64,000 nt of DNA from Phyllostachys edulis (GCA_036346405.1 CM070546.1:101996826-102060825), one strand, 5' to 3'. Positions 27,961 through 40,891 are shown, counted from the stretch's first letter. Notes: generated from the sequence alone by a model not told the origin. Translations and numbers: made by a program.

Positions 27961-30726
27961 CATGTCGCAAAGCCTTTCTTTGACCATATATCGCCAGCCA
28001 TTGAACCCATCCTTCGGCCAATCTGGCACCCGAACCACAGTTCCATCGCACGCCATTAACCATCATAACATTAGAAAACCAAACACGTTAAAATAGAATT
28101 AAAATAAAGAAGGTTGTCATCAGATTTCACGAAGTATAGTCGGATTCCCGAACTAACCTAAATTAGTCGGCACCATGATCATCAGGGTTCCCAAACCCAC
28201 CTCAGTCAGTTGGCACCCTGGTCATCAAAACACCAAGCCAACCTAAGTTAGTTAGCACCGTATCACTTCTGTGGGTCTCCTCATCCGGCGTTATTAGAAC
28301 CCAACACCCACATTGTATCGACTTATTTCTACCGCGGGAAAACCCAAAGTATAGTAGCCAAATCACCCCTTGGACCCATAACTTTTAGCCCATATAGTTC
28401 ACAATGGAGGGCAAGAAGGGATATGATCATGGTAAGAAAAAGAATAGGATCGTGGTGAAAGGTGAGTGCACAAGCAAGTGATAAGGCAGCCGAAGCACCT
28501 CCCCCATTAGCCATCTCCCCCACATAAGCCCTCCCATATCACAAAGCCAAAGCCATGGCTAGGGGCACCTCCCCTCACATGCTCATTCAACACCAAAGAA
28601 AAAGGCAAGCAAGCCACTGCCTCTCCTCAAGCAAAGCAAGAACACAAGCCAAAAGCAAGCAAAGGCAACCAGAGCAATCTCATCCCAAGCACCACCACAC
28701 CACTGCCTCCACAACAAAGCCTCTCATTCAACCACAAAGCTCCATTCACAAGCACAGCCGAAGCATTTCTCCACCCCAACCATGCATCACAAGTTTCCAG
28801 TTCACAGCCAAAATAATAACTACAACCAAACAAGCAAACCACCTCCCGCTAGAGGCAAGCCAAGACAACCACCTACATCCACATCATCCACAAACCCAAC
28901 CACAGCGAACAACCGGAGAAGGGAAGTAAGGGAGTAGAGGAAAACTAAGGGAGCGAGAACGTCGTTGACGACGGCCTCGAACCATCACCGACCACTAGGA
29001 ACAACGCGGATCCAACAAGAACCAGGAGGACCAGAAGCACCGGGGAGCACCGCGACCACAACCAGCCACCACTACTGCCATCCTCACCCCAAAACCGACC
29101 AAACCCAAGCCAGCAAAGGTAACCCCATTCATGCCCCCTTTGATTACTTTGCCCAAATAGAACCACCCATGAAAACCAACCCCTTGTACAAAAGGCACAT
29201 CCCACAGTCACCATCTTTCCCTACTATCATTTTTACCCAAGTCGAACCTCACCTCATGAACTCAAACAGCTTATAGAAAGTGCACACTCAACACTAACAG
29301 TAGCATCTCATGGACATCATAGAGCAAGGGGTGGGAACAGGATAGAGAGGAAGAGGAGAGGATACCTTTGTGTGCGGCGACCATGCATGGTGGTAGCAAC
29401 CCACAGCTAGCACCACCTCCACCATGCCTCAACCCACATCTAGCACCTCCACCCTACATTAGCACACATCAAACCACATCAGGTTCAACAACAAGTATCA
29501 TCAATCAAAAAGAAATTAACTCACCTCAGTGAACTAATCAACTCAAACCAAAGCATGAACATCAAGCACAATTGTAAAACCGAAGCAAAACAAAAGGGGG
29601 AAAATAGGTAGGGGGTTAGAGAAGCACGGCCGAGTGGCGGCGACAGGCCAGTGAGCAGGGGGTGGTGGCGCCATGGAGCCGAGCTAGGCCGAGGCGCATC
29701 ATGTGTAGAGAGAAGCCGAGGGGTAGGAGCCGGCGAGCCAGGGAGAACCGGCGCTCTGGACCGGCATGAGGGCGAGCCGAGGCGGCGCTGGCCACCAGGC
29801 CACACCGAGGGGGGGAGCCAGAGGAGGCGAGGCGACGTCGGGCCAGAGGCGAGCCGAGGGCAGCTGGGCTAAGGAGCGGCGCACGGGCCGGTGGCGCCAG
29901 AAGGGGAGAAGGAGGCGACACCGGGAGCCGGCGGCCGGAGGCCACGCCGGCCAATCCGAAGTAGGAGAGGAGAGTTGGGGAACCGAGGGAGCCATTGGGC
30001 ACGGGCGCAAGGCGGAGGTGGCACAGGGAGCCGGGGCAAGGCCGGTGGCCATAGGAAGAGGCGCCATAAGAAGCTTCGGCCGGAGGGAGTAGGGCGTCAG
30101 GGAGGCGGGTTGAGCCAGGAGGAGTTGAGCCAGACTGTTGAGGGCGACGCCGAGCGGCCGGGGAGGAGCTAGGCACGACCGGCGGTGGCGGCACTAGGGG
30201 CCGGGCCGGCCGGATGGAAAGGAGAGCCGGGAAGCAAGCTCCATGGAGGAGCCATGGGTGGAGAAGAAGAGAAATGAGATGGGGAGGAGAATAGGGCACC
30301 TGGTGTGTGTCAGCCGGGTAGGGGAAGGAAGAGAGGAGGGGTAGGACTAGGAAAAGTTAGGTAGGAGTAGAATTAGGGTTGGAAAATTTAGTATAGGAAA
30401 ATTTTTAGGGAATTGTGTAATGTCTAGTCAACTTTAATAAGTGATATATGTAACAACAGAGATTAGAAATAAAATTAATAAGTGTCGGCACTAGGTAATT
30501 ATTCGACCAAACGAGTTAATTAGATCACATAGGGGTAAGTGGTCATAAATCAGTCTGGTACATGATAAGTTGAAACAAGATAAAATATCATAAAATGATG
30601 TTAATAAAAAGTTAGTTTTCAGGCGTATCAAACCTATAAATGTAGATAAATAGTCTGACATGTTAGAAATCCTATAACCATACTAGAATAACTAAATAAT
30701 TCTACCTCGAGTCTATTTAGGGAATT

Positions 30727-32363
30727 TGTTGGACCAAAAAGGTGACTAGAGGGGGGTGAATAGGTGCACGCTCACTTTTTCACTTTGATCTGATTCAACA
30801 CGAATTTCACTCCAGTAGCTATGGAAGCTATGAAGATCAATATGCAAGTACAACGGAAGACTTGTATTGAATCCAATCCAAAACCCCAAAGCAAAAGACC
30901 AAAACAGGAGTTCAAACCCTCAGTGCGGTCTAACCGATGTGTATGGCGCGATCGGACCGGAGGGCGGTCTGACCGACGGCTATGGCACGGTCTGACTGGC
31001 AGCTTGAGTGCGGTCTGACCGGCTGCACGATGAACAGAACAGGTAGCCCGAAAACCAGAACACAAATTGTTCTAACTTTTGATCTGTGACTCCAAACCTT
31101 ACCAAACTTGAGACACACCTTCTCTAAGATATTAGGAACCTATTCCAATTAAGGATCACGAAGATCCATGCCAAAGTTCCTATCTTTTTCAGTTTGAACG
31201 AAGGGTGCTCTAAAACCGAGTCAAAATCAAAATATGATCTAAAGACTTGCTCGTGGGTGATTGAGATCAAGATGATCCTAGATGTATTCCCACATGTCAC
31301 GGTAAGCTAGATCAAGGCAAGAAACCAAGAGAAAACTCGCGGATCAAAGAAAGACTTAAAATCACGAAATAGAGAGGAAGAACACAAAGAGAAACATCTT
31401 TGAGAAATCTTTCCTTGGATTGATTTGATATGATGTTGGTTTACAACCACTCCATCAAAAAGGACAAAGACTCAACACATGAGCACGAAATCAAATCCAA
31501 CTCTCTAGAACCCTAACCTCCCACTAATCTCTCCAAATCCTAAGAACACAAAACTAGGGTTTCACAAAATGAAGGGTTCAGGGGTGCTGGCCAACACCCT
31601 CCCCTATTTATAGTGGAGGCTTAGCTTCTAGAAGATTGAACCCTAATGGGCACCCGTTAAGCCCACACATAAACGGGTTTCACTCACGCACATATTTTAA
31701 AGCGTCGCGATTGACATAATCCGCTTCTCCTTGTCTTGTGCGGGGTTGGCAAAAAGGTCACTAAAGGCGGTATTTAGGTAAAATTACCAAAATACCCCTT
31801 CTCGATCTTTTTCAAAGACCGAGTCCCATCTTCGTGAAGCACTCCTCATGCTTCGCCACGTGTAGGTTGATCAATGGCTCTCATCATATCGATAAGTCTC
31901 TCCTATCCGGCTCCGACTGAAACCACCATAGCACTTACACCAACCCATGCTTACTTGATCCAACCCGTCGCCGAAGACCGAATCGCATCCTTGTCAATCG
32001 GACTCATCCTTGTCCAATTTGCACCATGCTTGACTCCATTGACTTCACCTCCAAGCATCCCGCGATCATTAGACAAAGACCTCGGCTCTCCAAGCTTAGT
32101 CAAAACATGATCATCCTCGCCCTTGAACTTGACCTAACCAACCATCATTGACCTCCAAGCAACTTTGCACAACAATAGACAAAGAAAACCTCGATTGCCA
32201 ATTGAAACAAGTTCTTCGAACTTGACCCACGTTAGTCAAAACATGCATCATGCAACACATATGCAAACTTAGTAAACCCTTAAACTTGACCTAACCCAAC
32301 CATCGACCCTAGAGTGAATAAATCGTAAAACAACCATAGTTGGGAGTGCTAACTTAACCCAAA
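30727..32363 (+). mobile_element. Probable nested solo LTR (about 1.6 kb), borders approximate
   Basis: It begins TGTTGGACCAAAAAGGTGAC with a GAGGGGGGTGAATAGG segment typical of a class of grass LTRs. It has repeated GCGGTCTGACCG words (30930-31025) and a promoter-like CTATTTATAG at about 31604. AATTT occurs on both sides (30723-30727 and 32364-32368) and may be the target duplication, but the right terminus TTAACCCAAA does not end cleanly in CA. No coding region is present. Confidence 0.45.
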
Positions 32364-34771
32364 AATTTATGGCCAATGAATATAGCTATATTAAATGTAA
32401 ACCGTTATATATTGTTGTATCATATATGTATTGCATCAAAATTATTTCTAAAATCAAATCGAATAAATGAGATTAAGATGAAAATGAGAAAATAAGAAAT
32501 GAGAATCAGAAAGAGGAAAGAGGTAAGAATTACTAGGTTGGTAAAGGGGGCCGGCGAGAACACGATGATGATGATGAGGTAAGAGGTGGGACCCCTTTAC
32601 ATATGGTTAATATATAAGGACCAACAAAACTCTCACCCGGATCTAATGCCGTAAATTCAATACCAACCATTTTTCCGTTTTGGCGGGCAGAAAGTTCTAT
32701 CTTGTTATGTGATTATTCTCTCCACGACGGGTAAGTCATATTGCATGGGTTGAGTTAGGGAAGAACCCAGGACCGGTAGAAAAAGTCCGAAAATGGGGGA
32801 TCCAAGGCATTATAGTAACGCATGGCGGAGTGTTGGGTTAGCGTCCCAACCAACATTACTGGAACTCGGTGGATGATGAAGTTAGCACCGATGAAAAGTA
32901 ATGGGTGGAGACTTAATCATGTAACTTGGAAAACATTCTATATTCTAAACTTGAACCCGCATATAAGGAAATGCTAGGAACCTGGTTAATTTAGAGCTTA
33001 GAATAGCTATAGGTAAAGTGGTACAAGCCTGCACAATGCTATATCAAATCATGAATTCATGTTAGTCTCCTAGATTGGAGTCTACGGGAACCACCAGGTG
33101 TCTATCTTTCTATTCGAGTGACAAGTAGTCTTTTCATAATTAAAATTGTAACCTAAATTTTGATGACTATTTTTAGAACAAGAGAAGAGGTAGGAATTTG
33201 ATAAGGACAAGAGGTAGAGTCATCAGGTGCATTTTTGCTATTAATGCTTGCTGAATACACTAGTACTCACTCTTGCTATCTCTCCCCTTGCTTAGATCTT
33301 AGTCTAGCTGGGAATTATCCCGAGTGGGATGAGGGATTCGCATGTACCGAGGAGGCCACCAGAGGCGAAGGCGTTGGTTACGAGAAGCAGGGCTAGGTGG
33401 ACACCCTATCCGACTCGTGGGACAAGTAGACTGTCAGAGGGACCTAGCAGGCAAGCGCGGGAAGTGTATTCCCCTTTGTAATTAAATAATTGTATCCAGA
33501 ACCTTAGCCTTGTGTGGCTACTGTTGTAATAAAGAATAGTTTCTATCTTATTGTTCTATTGTGTTAACTCTGGTAAAGGCTTACTATTCATTGGAGCAGT
33601 GTTTTACTGAGCAAACGAATAGTAATCCGTATGTCTAAATGTGATTACCCCTGGGGTAATGATACGGGGCACCACATATATACTCTGCTTGGTATTTAGT
33701 GTGAAGCCTTACCATCTGGGTGGCTCTTTTTCATAGCATAGGAGGGCACTAGATCGGTAGATAGCTCACGCTATTAGCTGCACAAGATAGACAATATGTG
33801 AGATCTAGATCTGAGAACACAACATTTAGTCTAGGATAGATGAGCACTGTACAGTAGATAGACGATAATTGTATGAAGCATCCTAATTCTATATGAATAA
33901 AAAAGGACTATTGTCATTTGTTCTAGTTTTTGTATGCATGGATTTCTGAAGGTAAGTAATGTATCCGTAAGCAACGCTAAGAAGAAAGCACGTAAGAAAG
34001 GAAACAGAATGTTTGGGATAGGATGAAAGAGGCTAATGAAAACTAATATATACAACAGACCATCGAAAGCATGACAAGCAGGTATAGAACAACCGGAAAC
34101 CAGCAGCAAAGATAAGAAGTATAGAACAAGAATAGATGAAACAAAACGAAGGAGATATCACATTTGCAGTTGAGCCTATTCCAGTGATACACCCTTGAAC
34201 CATTCCCTTGGGTTAAAATTGCAAAAATTACATGATGCAAAGAGAGTATTTAGTATGTTATGGAAAATAAGTAGCTTCATTTAGTTCATGGATAAAATTA
34301 TATGATGTAGATTAGTATCTACTCAAAAGGTCCATTTTTTTTAAACAATGATGCTTATCTATTAAGAATAAATTCAATAGACAGATTTTATTCACATGGT
34401 CCAATGAACAAAAAACAAAAACTAAAGAGGGTGCATTGATAGATTACTACTTACACAAGGGCTAACCAAAATGCTTATAATCACAAGGCTTGCAGCAAGG
34501 TAAGGGACCTTCAAGAACCACAAAACAAGAAATTTAGCACAAGTACCAAGCAAACGCTCATGACTAAACTATCGTTTGATCAGTTGCATACCCAGAATGA
34601 CTATGCAATGCTATATAGGAATTCCTGCAGCATCCACGCCAGATCTGATCAAATGGTTCTTGTAGAAAATTAATAAAAAAACAACTAAGAAGGACTATCC
34701 ACCAATAGCGGTGCCCTTACGTGCATGCAACTTCCCAAAAGTGCTACAATAAGTATCTTCTGCTCACCCAG

Positions 34772-35330
34772 CTTTGGCGCCATGAGAGGCATAACGGTGA
34801 GTTGCATCATAAGTCATAAACTGCTTTAGGTGCACCTATGCAAAATCTTAGCACAGGAATGGTTATAAATTAAGGCATTACAGGAAAACGTTACAAAATA
34901 AAGTTGTACATGTGAGAAGCTTCCTGTAATGCCAATAATAAGCTACAAATTGGCATACTGGTTCTTTGTATAATGGAATTGTGCCTTCAGGAAATACTAC
35001 ATTTGTATCCCAAAAGACAGAACAGGTTGAAGCATTTTTTTTGGATATCCATCAGGTAATACTTGAAAAGACCAACTATGGGCATGTAAGAAATTTGATT
35101 GTTCATGAATTTAGCTTACTGAGTTCTTTCAAGAGGAACCTCTGCGCAATATTTACATCATTACAATCTACATGTATGTTTTTACTTGTATCTTGTCTTT
35201 CCTACTAGAGAAAAGAGAAGTACCAATATTGCAGTTTGTAGGCCTATATCACCAAGGTTGTGGAAAAATGTGACAACCATTGCTCTCGACAATATAGAGC
35301 TGCAAGTGATTCACATGCATTCAGTAGGTA
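34772..35330 (+). pseudogene. Unidentified exon-like segments, probable gene remnant
   Basis: Three segments with good splice borders and matching phases read as protein: 34772-34796 (acceptor CACCCAG, donor GTGAGT), 34991-35055 (acceptor CCTTCAG, donor GTAATA; NTTFVSQKTEQVEAFFLDIH) and 35242-35330 (AYITKVVEKCDNHCSRQYRA; donor GTATCC). The composition looks like a real helical protein, but I do not recognise the family. The next in-phase segment (about 35410) stops quickly, while another frame there reads LKETLAATIHQTQGVAKKRS. A frameshift or a mis-set border is therefore likely. No upstream exon or start was found. Confidence 0.3.
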
Positions 35331-35989
35331 TCCCGAGGTACATATCATGGTGTAGTTTTCTATGATCATTGACAGGTTTTGTGGTTTTGGTAACAAGGTA
35401 GATGTAGGGTCTTGTTGGGTCACTGAAACTGAAAGAAACCCTGGCCGCTACTATACATCAAACTCAAGGAGTTGCTAAGAAGAGATCTGATGACTTGAAA
35501 TCTTAACCTCTATATGGTTGTGGTCGGTGTAGGCTTAATCAAAAGGTTAGTACCTTTTGTTCTCTACAATGAGCTAGTGGTGTAAAAGATCAACTAACTC
35601 TGATAATCAAACTACACTGGCATCAAGTGCACCAAGATCAAATCCGTAGATGGACAAGCACCAAAACAACTGATTAGTCACTAGTGCAGTAAACAAGTTT
35701 ACATTGATCCGTAAAAACATAAGTTGGAGATTATATATTACATCCATCTGCAGCCACCAAAATTAACAGATGTTTCAATTAACTTTTTTGGGGGAAAATA
35801 GATGTCCTAACTTCAAACTAATAGCAAGAGCCTAGGACTTCACCACCTCTCAACCTGAATTTAACAGATCACAAGGGCACTGTAGCTACCGCATTGGAGG
35901 AGAAACACTGAAATCATCAACCAAACAAATAAAACACCAAACTAACACTCAATTCAGACAAATTAAATTACCAGTCAAAGCAAGTGCAT

Positions 35990-36147
35990 GCGGTCATCTT
36001 ATGAGGACAGGACGAGGCGAACTTGGGGAAGTGTTCTGGCTGGGTCGTTTAGCCGGAGGCGAGAGGGAGCGGCGTAGAGCGGAGAGCGGCCATGAGGATG
36101 ATGACGAACGGGCGAAACGAGCGAAGAGGGAAACGGAGGAGGAGGGG
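35990..36147 (-). other. GC-rich first-exon-like stretch cut by the solo LTR at 36148
   Basis: On the minus strand this reads like a grass 5' leader (CT-rich CCTCCTCCGTTTCCCTCTTC, then a short ATG frame MAALRSTPLPLASG and stop), followed by a donor-like CTG/GTAATT near 35970. The solo LTR inserted at 36148 separates it from 53041-53560, where similar CT-rich DNA continues on the same strand. It may be the 5' end of a disrupted or decayed minus-strand gene. Confidence 0.3.
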
Positions 36148-36540
36148 TGTAACACCCTGATTTTTGGAGCCTTTTTGGATTTTCAAAATAAAAAGAACCA
36201 TTTTGTTTTGAGGAGAATTCAAAGCTTGAGCGTGAGATTTTAAAGGAACTTTAAATGGCTAAGCGAAACTTCAACTAAAGACTTTCTATTGGTCTGTTGG
36301 ATTTGTTGGAGTTTTGATGATCTCTCCTTTTCTGTGCTTGTTTTATTCATCTTTGGTCTATACCTCCTTAGGTCTAGACCTCCCAAGTGCTTGGACCTTC
36401 TCTGGTCCAGACCTTCCCTCTTTGATGCTTCTTCGGCTTAGACCTCCCCAGGCCTAAGTCTCCCCTTATATTCATTTGAGCTCCTTTTGTGTTCTTTGGA
36501 ATCCTTCGGTGTACACTTGGATCTCCCTGTGCTTCTTGAA

Positions 36541-36860
36541 CCTTCTTGAGCTTATTTGGACCTCCCCGTGTTCTTCAGGACCTCCCTGTGTCCTTTAGGA
36601 CCTCCTCCTCGCTTATTTGGGCATCCCTGTATCCTTCAGGACCTCCCTGTGTCCTTTAGGACTTCCTCCTTGCTTATTTGGACCTCCCCGTGTCTTTCAG
36701 GACCTCCCTGTGTCCTTTAGGACCTCCTCCTCGCTCATTTGGACCTCCTTGTGTCCTTCAGGACCTCCCTGTGTCCTTTAGGACCTCCTCCTCACTTATT
36801 TGGACTTCCCCGCGTCCTTCAGGACCTCCCCATGTCCTCTAGGACCTCCCCTACGTTCAC
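36541..36860 (+). repeat. 61-bp minisatellite, about five units
   Basis: CTTATTTGG occurs at 36551, 36612, 36673, 36734 (variant) and 36795, exactly 61 bp apart. Each unit contains GGACCTCCCTGTGTCCTTTA. It lies in the left arm of the solo LTR. Confidence 0.9.
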
Positions 36861-36899
36861 TTGGACCTCCCTCACATCTGTTCAAGCCTCCCGCTTGGT

Positions 36900-37640
36900 C
36901 TAGACCTCTCCTTTGTTAGATCTAAGGGTCCAGACCTCCCCTTTGAGGATCTAAGGGTCCAAGACCTCCCTTTAAGGATCTCGGGACCTCCCTTTGAGGA
37001 TCTAGGACCTCCCTTGAGAGATCTCGATTGTCAGACCTCCCTTGAGAGATCGACCGTTAGGACCTCCTTTGATTTGATCTCGATCGTCAGACCTCCCTTG
37101 AGAGATCTCGACTGTCAGACCTCCCTTGAGAGATCGTACCGTCAAGACCTCCCTTGATTTGATCCGATTGTCGGGACCTCCCTTAAGAGATATAACTCGC
37201 CAAGACCTCCCTTAAGAGATCGTGGACCGGAACCTCCCTTGAGAGATCTCGACCGTCGGGACCTCCCTTGATTTGATCCGACCGTCGGGACCTCCCTTGA
37301 GAGATCTGGACCGTCAGACCTCCCTTGATTTGATCCGACCGTCTAGACCTCCCTTGAGAGATCTCGATTGTCGTCATCTCCCCTTGATTTGATCCGACCG
37401 TCAGGACCTCCTCTTGAAAGATCTGACCGTCAGGACCTCCCCTTGATTTGATCCGACCATCAGGACCTCCCCTTTGTGGATCTAACCATTAGGACCTCCC
37501 CTTGTAGACCTTGACCGTTAGGACCTCCCTCGAGAGATCTTGACCCTCGGACCTCTTGTGAACTGTGAGCAGGTCTTTTGGACCTCCTGTCCTCAGGACC
37601 TCCCCGTTGTTGTGTCTTTTGGACCTCCTATCCGCAGGAC
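36900..37640 (+). repeat. GACCTCCC minisatellite, units about 28-35 bp
   Basis: Roughly twenty diverged units alternate CTTGAGAGATCTCGA with TTTGATTTGATCCGACCG, each followed by GACCTCCC. The array encodes SQGRSRRSDQIKGG-like repeats on the minus strand, which I regard as accidental. Confidence 0.85.
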
Positions 37641-38017
37641 CTCCCTTTGAGCCTTGACTGGCCCCATTTGTCAGTCATGACCTCTTTCTTTATCCTTTGA
37701 TCATGTCCTTTGCACTTGGAAGTCCTCGAAGCATTTAATGTCTGTTGTGTCGTATTAAATGCTACTACCTTTTGGCAGCACCAAGCTATCTTTTGTCTCA
37801 TCTATTACCTGCTCCTATCATTTCTTCACCAACTCGTGAACACGTATACCATTGGAAATCTAGGCGGCTCTGGCTATATAAGCTTGGGCAGCCTTTCCTC
37901 TTCACCCTTTGCTCATTTCCACTCTCTAGCTAAACCGACCAGCTCTTGGACCTCCCTCTAGCTCTCTGGACCTCCTCTCCTTAGCTTCGGACCTCCTCTA
38001 GCGAGCTCCTTGGACCT

Positions 38018-38844
38018 TGACGAGGATCTAATAATCCTCATTTTATCTTTTATCTATAATTCTTATTATAAGTAAATATGATGTCATGTGGTCCCTGGGT
38101 ATACCCCTTAAATCTACAAGGGAGAAGCCTACTAGGTGGTCGTAGGTTCTTCTACGACCACCCCCATAGTCGTAAGTCTTGCTACGACTACCTTATGGTC
38201 GTAAGTTCTTCTACGATCACTACCCAATTGTAAGTTATTCCATAACTACCTCATAGTCGTAAGTCTTGCTACGACTATCTTATGGTCGTAAGTTCTTCTA
38301 TGACCAGGTCAGTTACGACCACCTTATGATCAATAAAACCTACAGGCGAGTGGGTCCAATTGATTATGGAATCTAAACAGTCAACATACGCTGTTGTTAT
38401 GCGAAATAATGACACGCAATACCCCATTATTTCTGACAAGTAACTGCCAGGCGACGTGAAGGAGTTACCATCCCGATGATTATCGCAAACGCGCGCCTTC
38501 TTCGATTTGATGAGACGCTCTTCAACGAGGAAAACGGCTATTCCTTCACGACTATATAAAGGCAACGGTCAGAGAGGGAAAGGGGACAGAGCAATCGAGG
38601 CGTACATACATGCTATCGAGGGCTATCAGGAAGACAAGTGCTATCATCTGTAATAGTCTTAGTTTTCTCCCGATTGTTCGAATACACTCAATACCATACA
38701 CACACAGGGAGTATGGTTGTTATTCTCTCCTGAGAAGGCCCGAACTCAGATAAAAATACCCGTGTCAATCTCTCTACGTGATTCCATTCTAGGAGACCCC
38801 GAATCAAACAATCTTTACGTAAGATCGGTTCTAAAACACCGGTT
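38018..38844 (+). repeat. Left LTR of the gypsy element
   Basis: Begins TGACGAGGATCTAATAATCC. It contains a six-unit hairpin array (38138-38310), a TATA box CTATATAAAGG near 38552 and an end near CTAAAACACCGG, followed by the primer-site-like sequence. It is about 30 bp longer than the right LTR because of small indels. The exact last base is uncertain, since the terminal CA seen in the right LTR is altered here. Confidence 0.85.
38138..38310 (+). repeat. Six-unit array of GTCGTA/TACGAC hairpins in the left LTR
   Basis: Units begin near 38139, 38169, 38198, 38227, 38256 and 38285, a spacing of 29-30 bp. Each is a potential hairpin, for example TAGTCGTA-8 nt-TACGACTA, with alternating AGTC and GGTC versions. 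The array is repeated in the right LTR (50514-50690). Confidence 0.9.
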
Positions 38845-38907
38845 AGGCGTCGTCTCAGGGGATCTTCCGTAATCTCTTATCAACATACTTTCTTTTTTCC
38901 AAATCTC

Positions 38908-40891
38908 ATGCACTCATGGCAGGAGAATGGAACGAGGAGAACTGGTTTGACTTGGCAGATTACGCAGACGTCGACATGGATGCCAGTTTCGATTACGAAT
39001 CGAGTATCGACTCATCCGATGGTGTTGCTGCCTCCAGGGATCTTTCCGCAGATCCAGGAGTCCATGCCACTGATGGAGTTGAGGAGAGATCCCTATCCCC
39101 ACAACAATACGTCCAACAGAGTAATTAATCATCTCAAAGGACAAGGGTCAATCCGACCAGACTACACCCGCGGACTCACAACACGATGAGAGTTTTTCCT
39201 CCAAGTGTCCAAGTCCCCCTAAGGCGGTCCGACTTGGTGAGACAAGTTCGGAAGCCACAATTCCAGACTTCACCAAGATCTGGTGATCCTCTCTCCCGGA
39301 TGACCCCAGAGAGCGGGATCAAGCATGTTTTTCACCAAATTGACCATCTCTCCGCAGATCACACCTCATGGATGGAGATGGTTATAACCCGTAGTTCCCC
39401 ACCGAGGGGATTACTCCAAGTCACCAGATGGTGTCTTTTGACTACTCCTCGAGTGGGGAGGCCTCGGCGCAAGTGAGAATCATCAACGGAGGTCTTCGTC
39501 CTTCCTCGGATCAAGGTCACTCTTCTAGAGACCGAGCTAGGGACACTCCCGAAGATCACGCCGATTCGCCCCTCGTGGCAATGGTAAGGGCACCACCGAT
39601 GGCGACAGACCCAACACCTTGATGAGCGAGGGAAATCCTCGACATACTCGCACTCCATTGAGATAGTCTCAAGAATCGACATGGAAGATCTCGAGGCTAT
39701 TCGGCGAAAGAAGATTGCGACCGAAGAATCGTCTGGTGCATCCAATATCAATCGAGGAAGCTCAAGAACTCCAACTACTTTTTCCACACGACATCAACGA
39801 CTTACTTGAGAACCCAACTCGAGAACTACTTCTATATGCCCCTATCGAAGGGACTGGTCCCAGCTACGATCTTTTGAGTTTTACTTGTCGAATAGATCGC
39901 ACAAAGGCTTTGAGATAAAATTTAACTCATAAAACAGAATACGAAGATCGCGATGGCAAGATCTAATGGAAATTATGGAACCGCATGAGCCACTTTTGAT
40001 AAAGATGTTGTGCGAGCTGGAAAAGGTGATCGCTCACCATTCGATATGGAAATCTGAAGGCGAGATGGACTACGAGTATTCCCTCGTAGGACCAAGACCT
40101 ATTACAGTGTCGGGTCAACTCACATTCTTTGGGTATCGTCGAGTACGACCACCTGATGATGTCAACCCTTCTTTCCTGCAAAGGAGGCGTCAAGAAGTTA
40201 TTACTGGGTGTCGGGCATTTTTGCCTGACCTCTGAGCTGTTCGCTGGCCACCTCGTTTTCGACCAGTGAACATGGAGAAGTTCGATGGATCCCAAAATCC
40301 CATCGAATTCCTTCAAATCTATACAATAGCTGTCCGAGCAGCAGGAGGAGGAGAGCATGTAATGGCGAATTACCTTTAAACTGTGCTCGAAGGGTCTGCT
40401 CGTCGTGGTTACTGAACCAACCACTCGAGTCGATCTATTCTTGGCAACACCTCTGTGACCTTCTACTGGCGAACTTCCAAGGCACCTACAATCGCCTTGG
40501 GAAGGAGGACGACTTGCACCGGATGAGACAGAACGACAACGAGACCTTGCGCCAATTCATCAAGCGCTTTAGTCAAGTTCGTAATTCAATTCCGGAAGTT
40601 TCTGACTCATCTGTCATCAGGGCTTTCAAGCAAGGAGTCCGTAGTAGAAGGATAACATAAGATATCGCTTTGAATCCTCCTACTACCGTCGCCGAACTCT
40701 TTGAGATGGCCGATCGGTATGTGACTGCCTCTGAGGCGGTCGAGTGGAACAACACAATCGATCGAGAAGATAACACCTCTCGAGAGTCAGCGGTTGGTAA
40801 GAAGAAGGATAAGAAAGCAAAAAGTCCAAGAACAAGGCGAAGGGTCAAAAACTCCAAGCGGCGGTTCCAAGGAGGTCTTGGTCATAAATGA
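38908..40891 (+). pseudogene. Degenerate gag region of the gypsy element
   Basis: Gag-like wording is clearest at about 40265-40750 (EKFDGSQNPIEFLQI, LLANFQGTYNRLGKEDDLHR, NETLRQFIKRFSQVRN, then PTTVAELFEMADRYVTASEA), matching the capsid segment of plant Ty3/gypsy Gag. A Lys-rich tail follows at about 40800. Frameshifts and stops interrupt it repeatedly (for example before TRALRPSFRP near 40240 and at 40659), and the N-terminal part (38908-40230) is spread over three frames. No zinc knuckle was seen. It is non-functional as it stands. Confidence 0.75.

Larger units (their letters stand above)
26569..33676 (+). mobile_element. Very long solo-LTR-like unit with a nested LTR insertion
   Basis: It starts TGTGACAACCC and ends GGGGCACCACA, near-inverse termini, flanked by identical TATAT (26564-26568 and 33677-33681). 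The interior runs from a degenerate repeat (26840-27960) through a GC-rich part (28540-30320) to an LTR-like 3' part. A sequence similar to the family block (GGTAAAGTGGTACAAGCCTG near 33014) lies about 0.65 kb before the end. A separate insertion occupies about 30727-32363. Without it the unit is about 5.5 kb, long for a solo LTR, so it might be a non-autonomous element whose second LTR I could not recognise. The large GC-rich frames inside (for example 29616-30299, minus) lack any domain. Confidence 0.6.
33677..36147. other. Older DNA between solo LTRs; possible remains of host genes
   Basis: AT-rich sequence with weak exon-like signals at 34772-35055 and 35242-35330 (listed separately) and a GC-rich, gene-start-like stretch at its right end (35990-36147, minus). 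A 13-bp perfect inverted repeat (GGCATTACAGGAA at 34874-34886 and its complement at 34921-34933) could form a stem-loop. Nothing else is recognised. Confidence 0.4.

Noticed and set aside
29616..30299. A 227-codon minus-strand open frame
   Set aside because: It is Pro/Ser/Arg-rich, several overlapping frames on both strands are open, no domain is seen, and it lies in the GC-rich part of a solo-LTR-like unit.
36900..37640. GACCTCC repeats considered as a CRISPR array or repeat-protein gene
   Set aside because: Units vary in length and sequence without conserved repeat/spacer alternation. Open frames are short and exist on both strands.
38138..38310. Regularly spaced hairpin array resembling a CRISPR repeat array
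   Set aside because: Units are contiguous, spacers are not unique, the array is duplicated in both LTRs and the genome is a plant.
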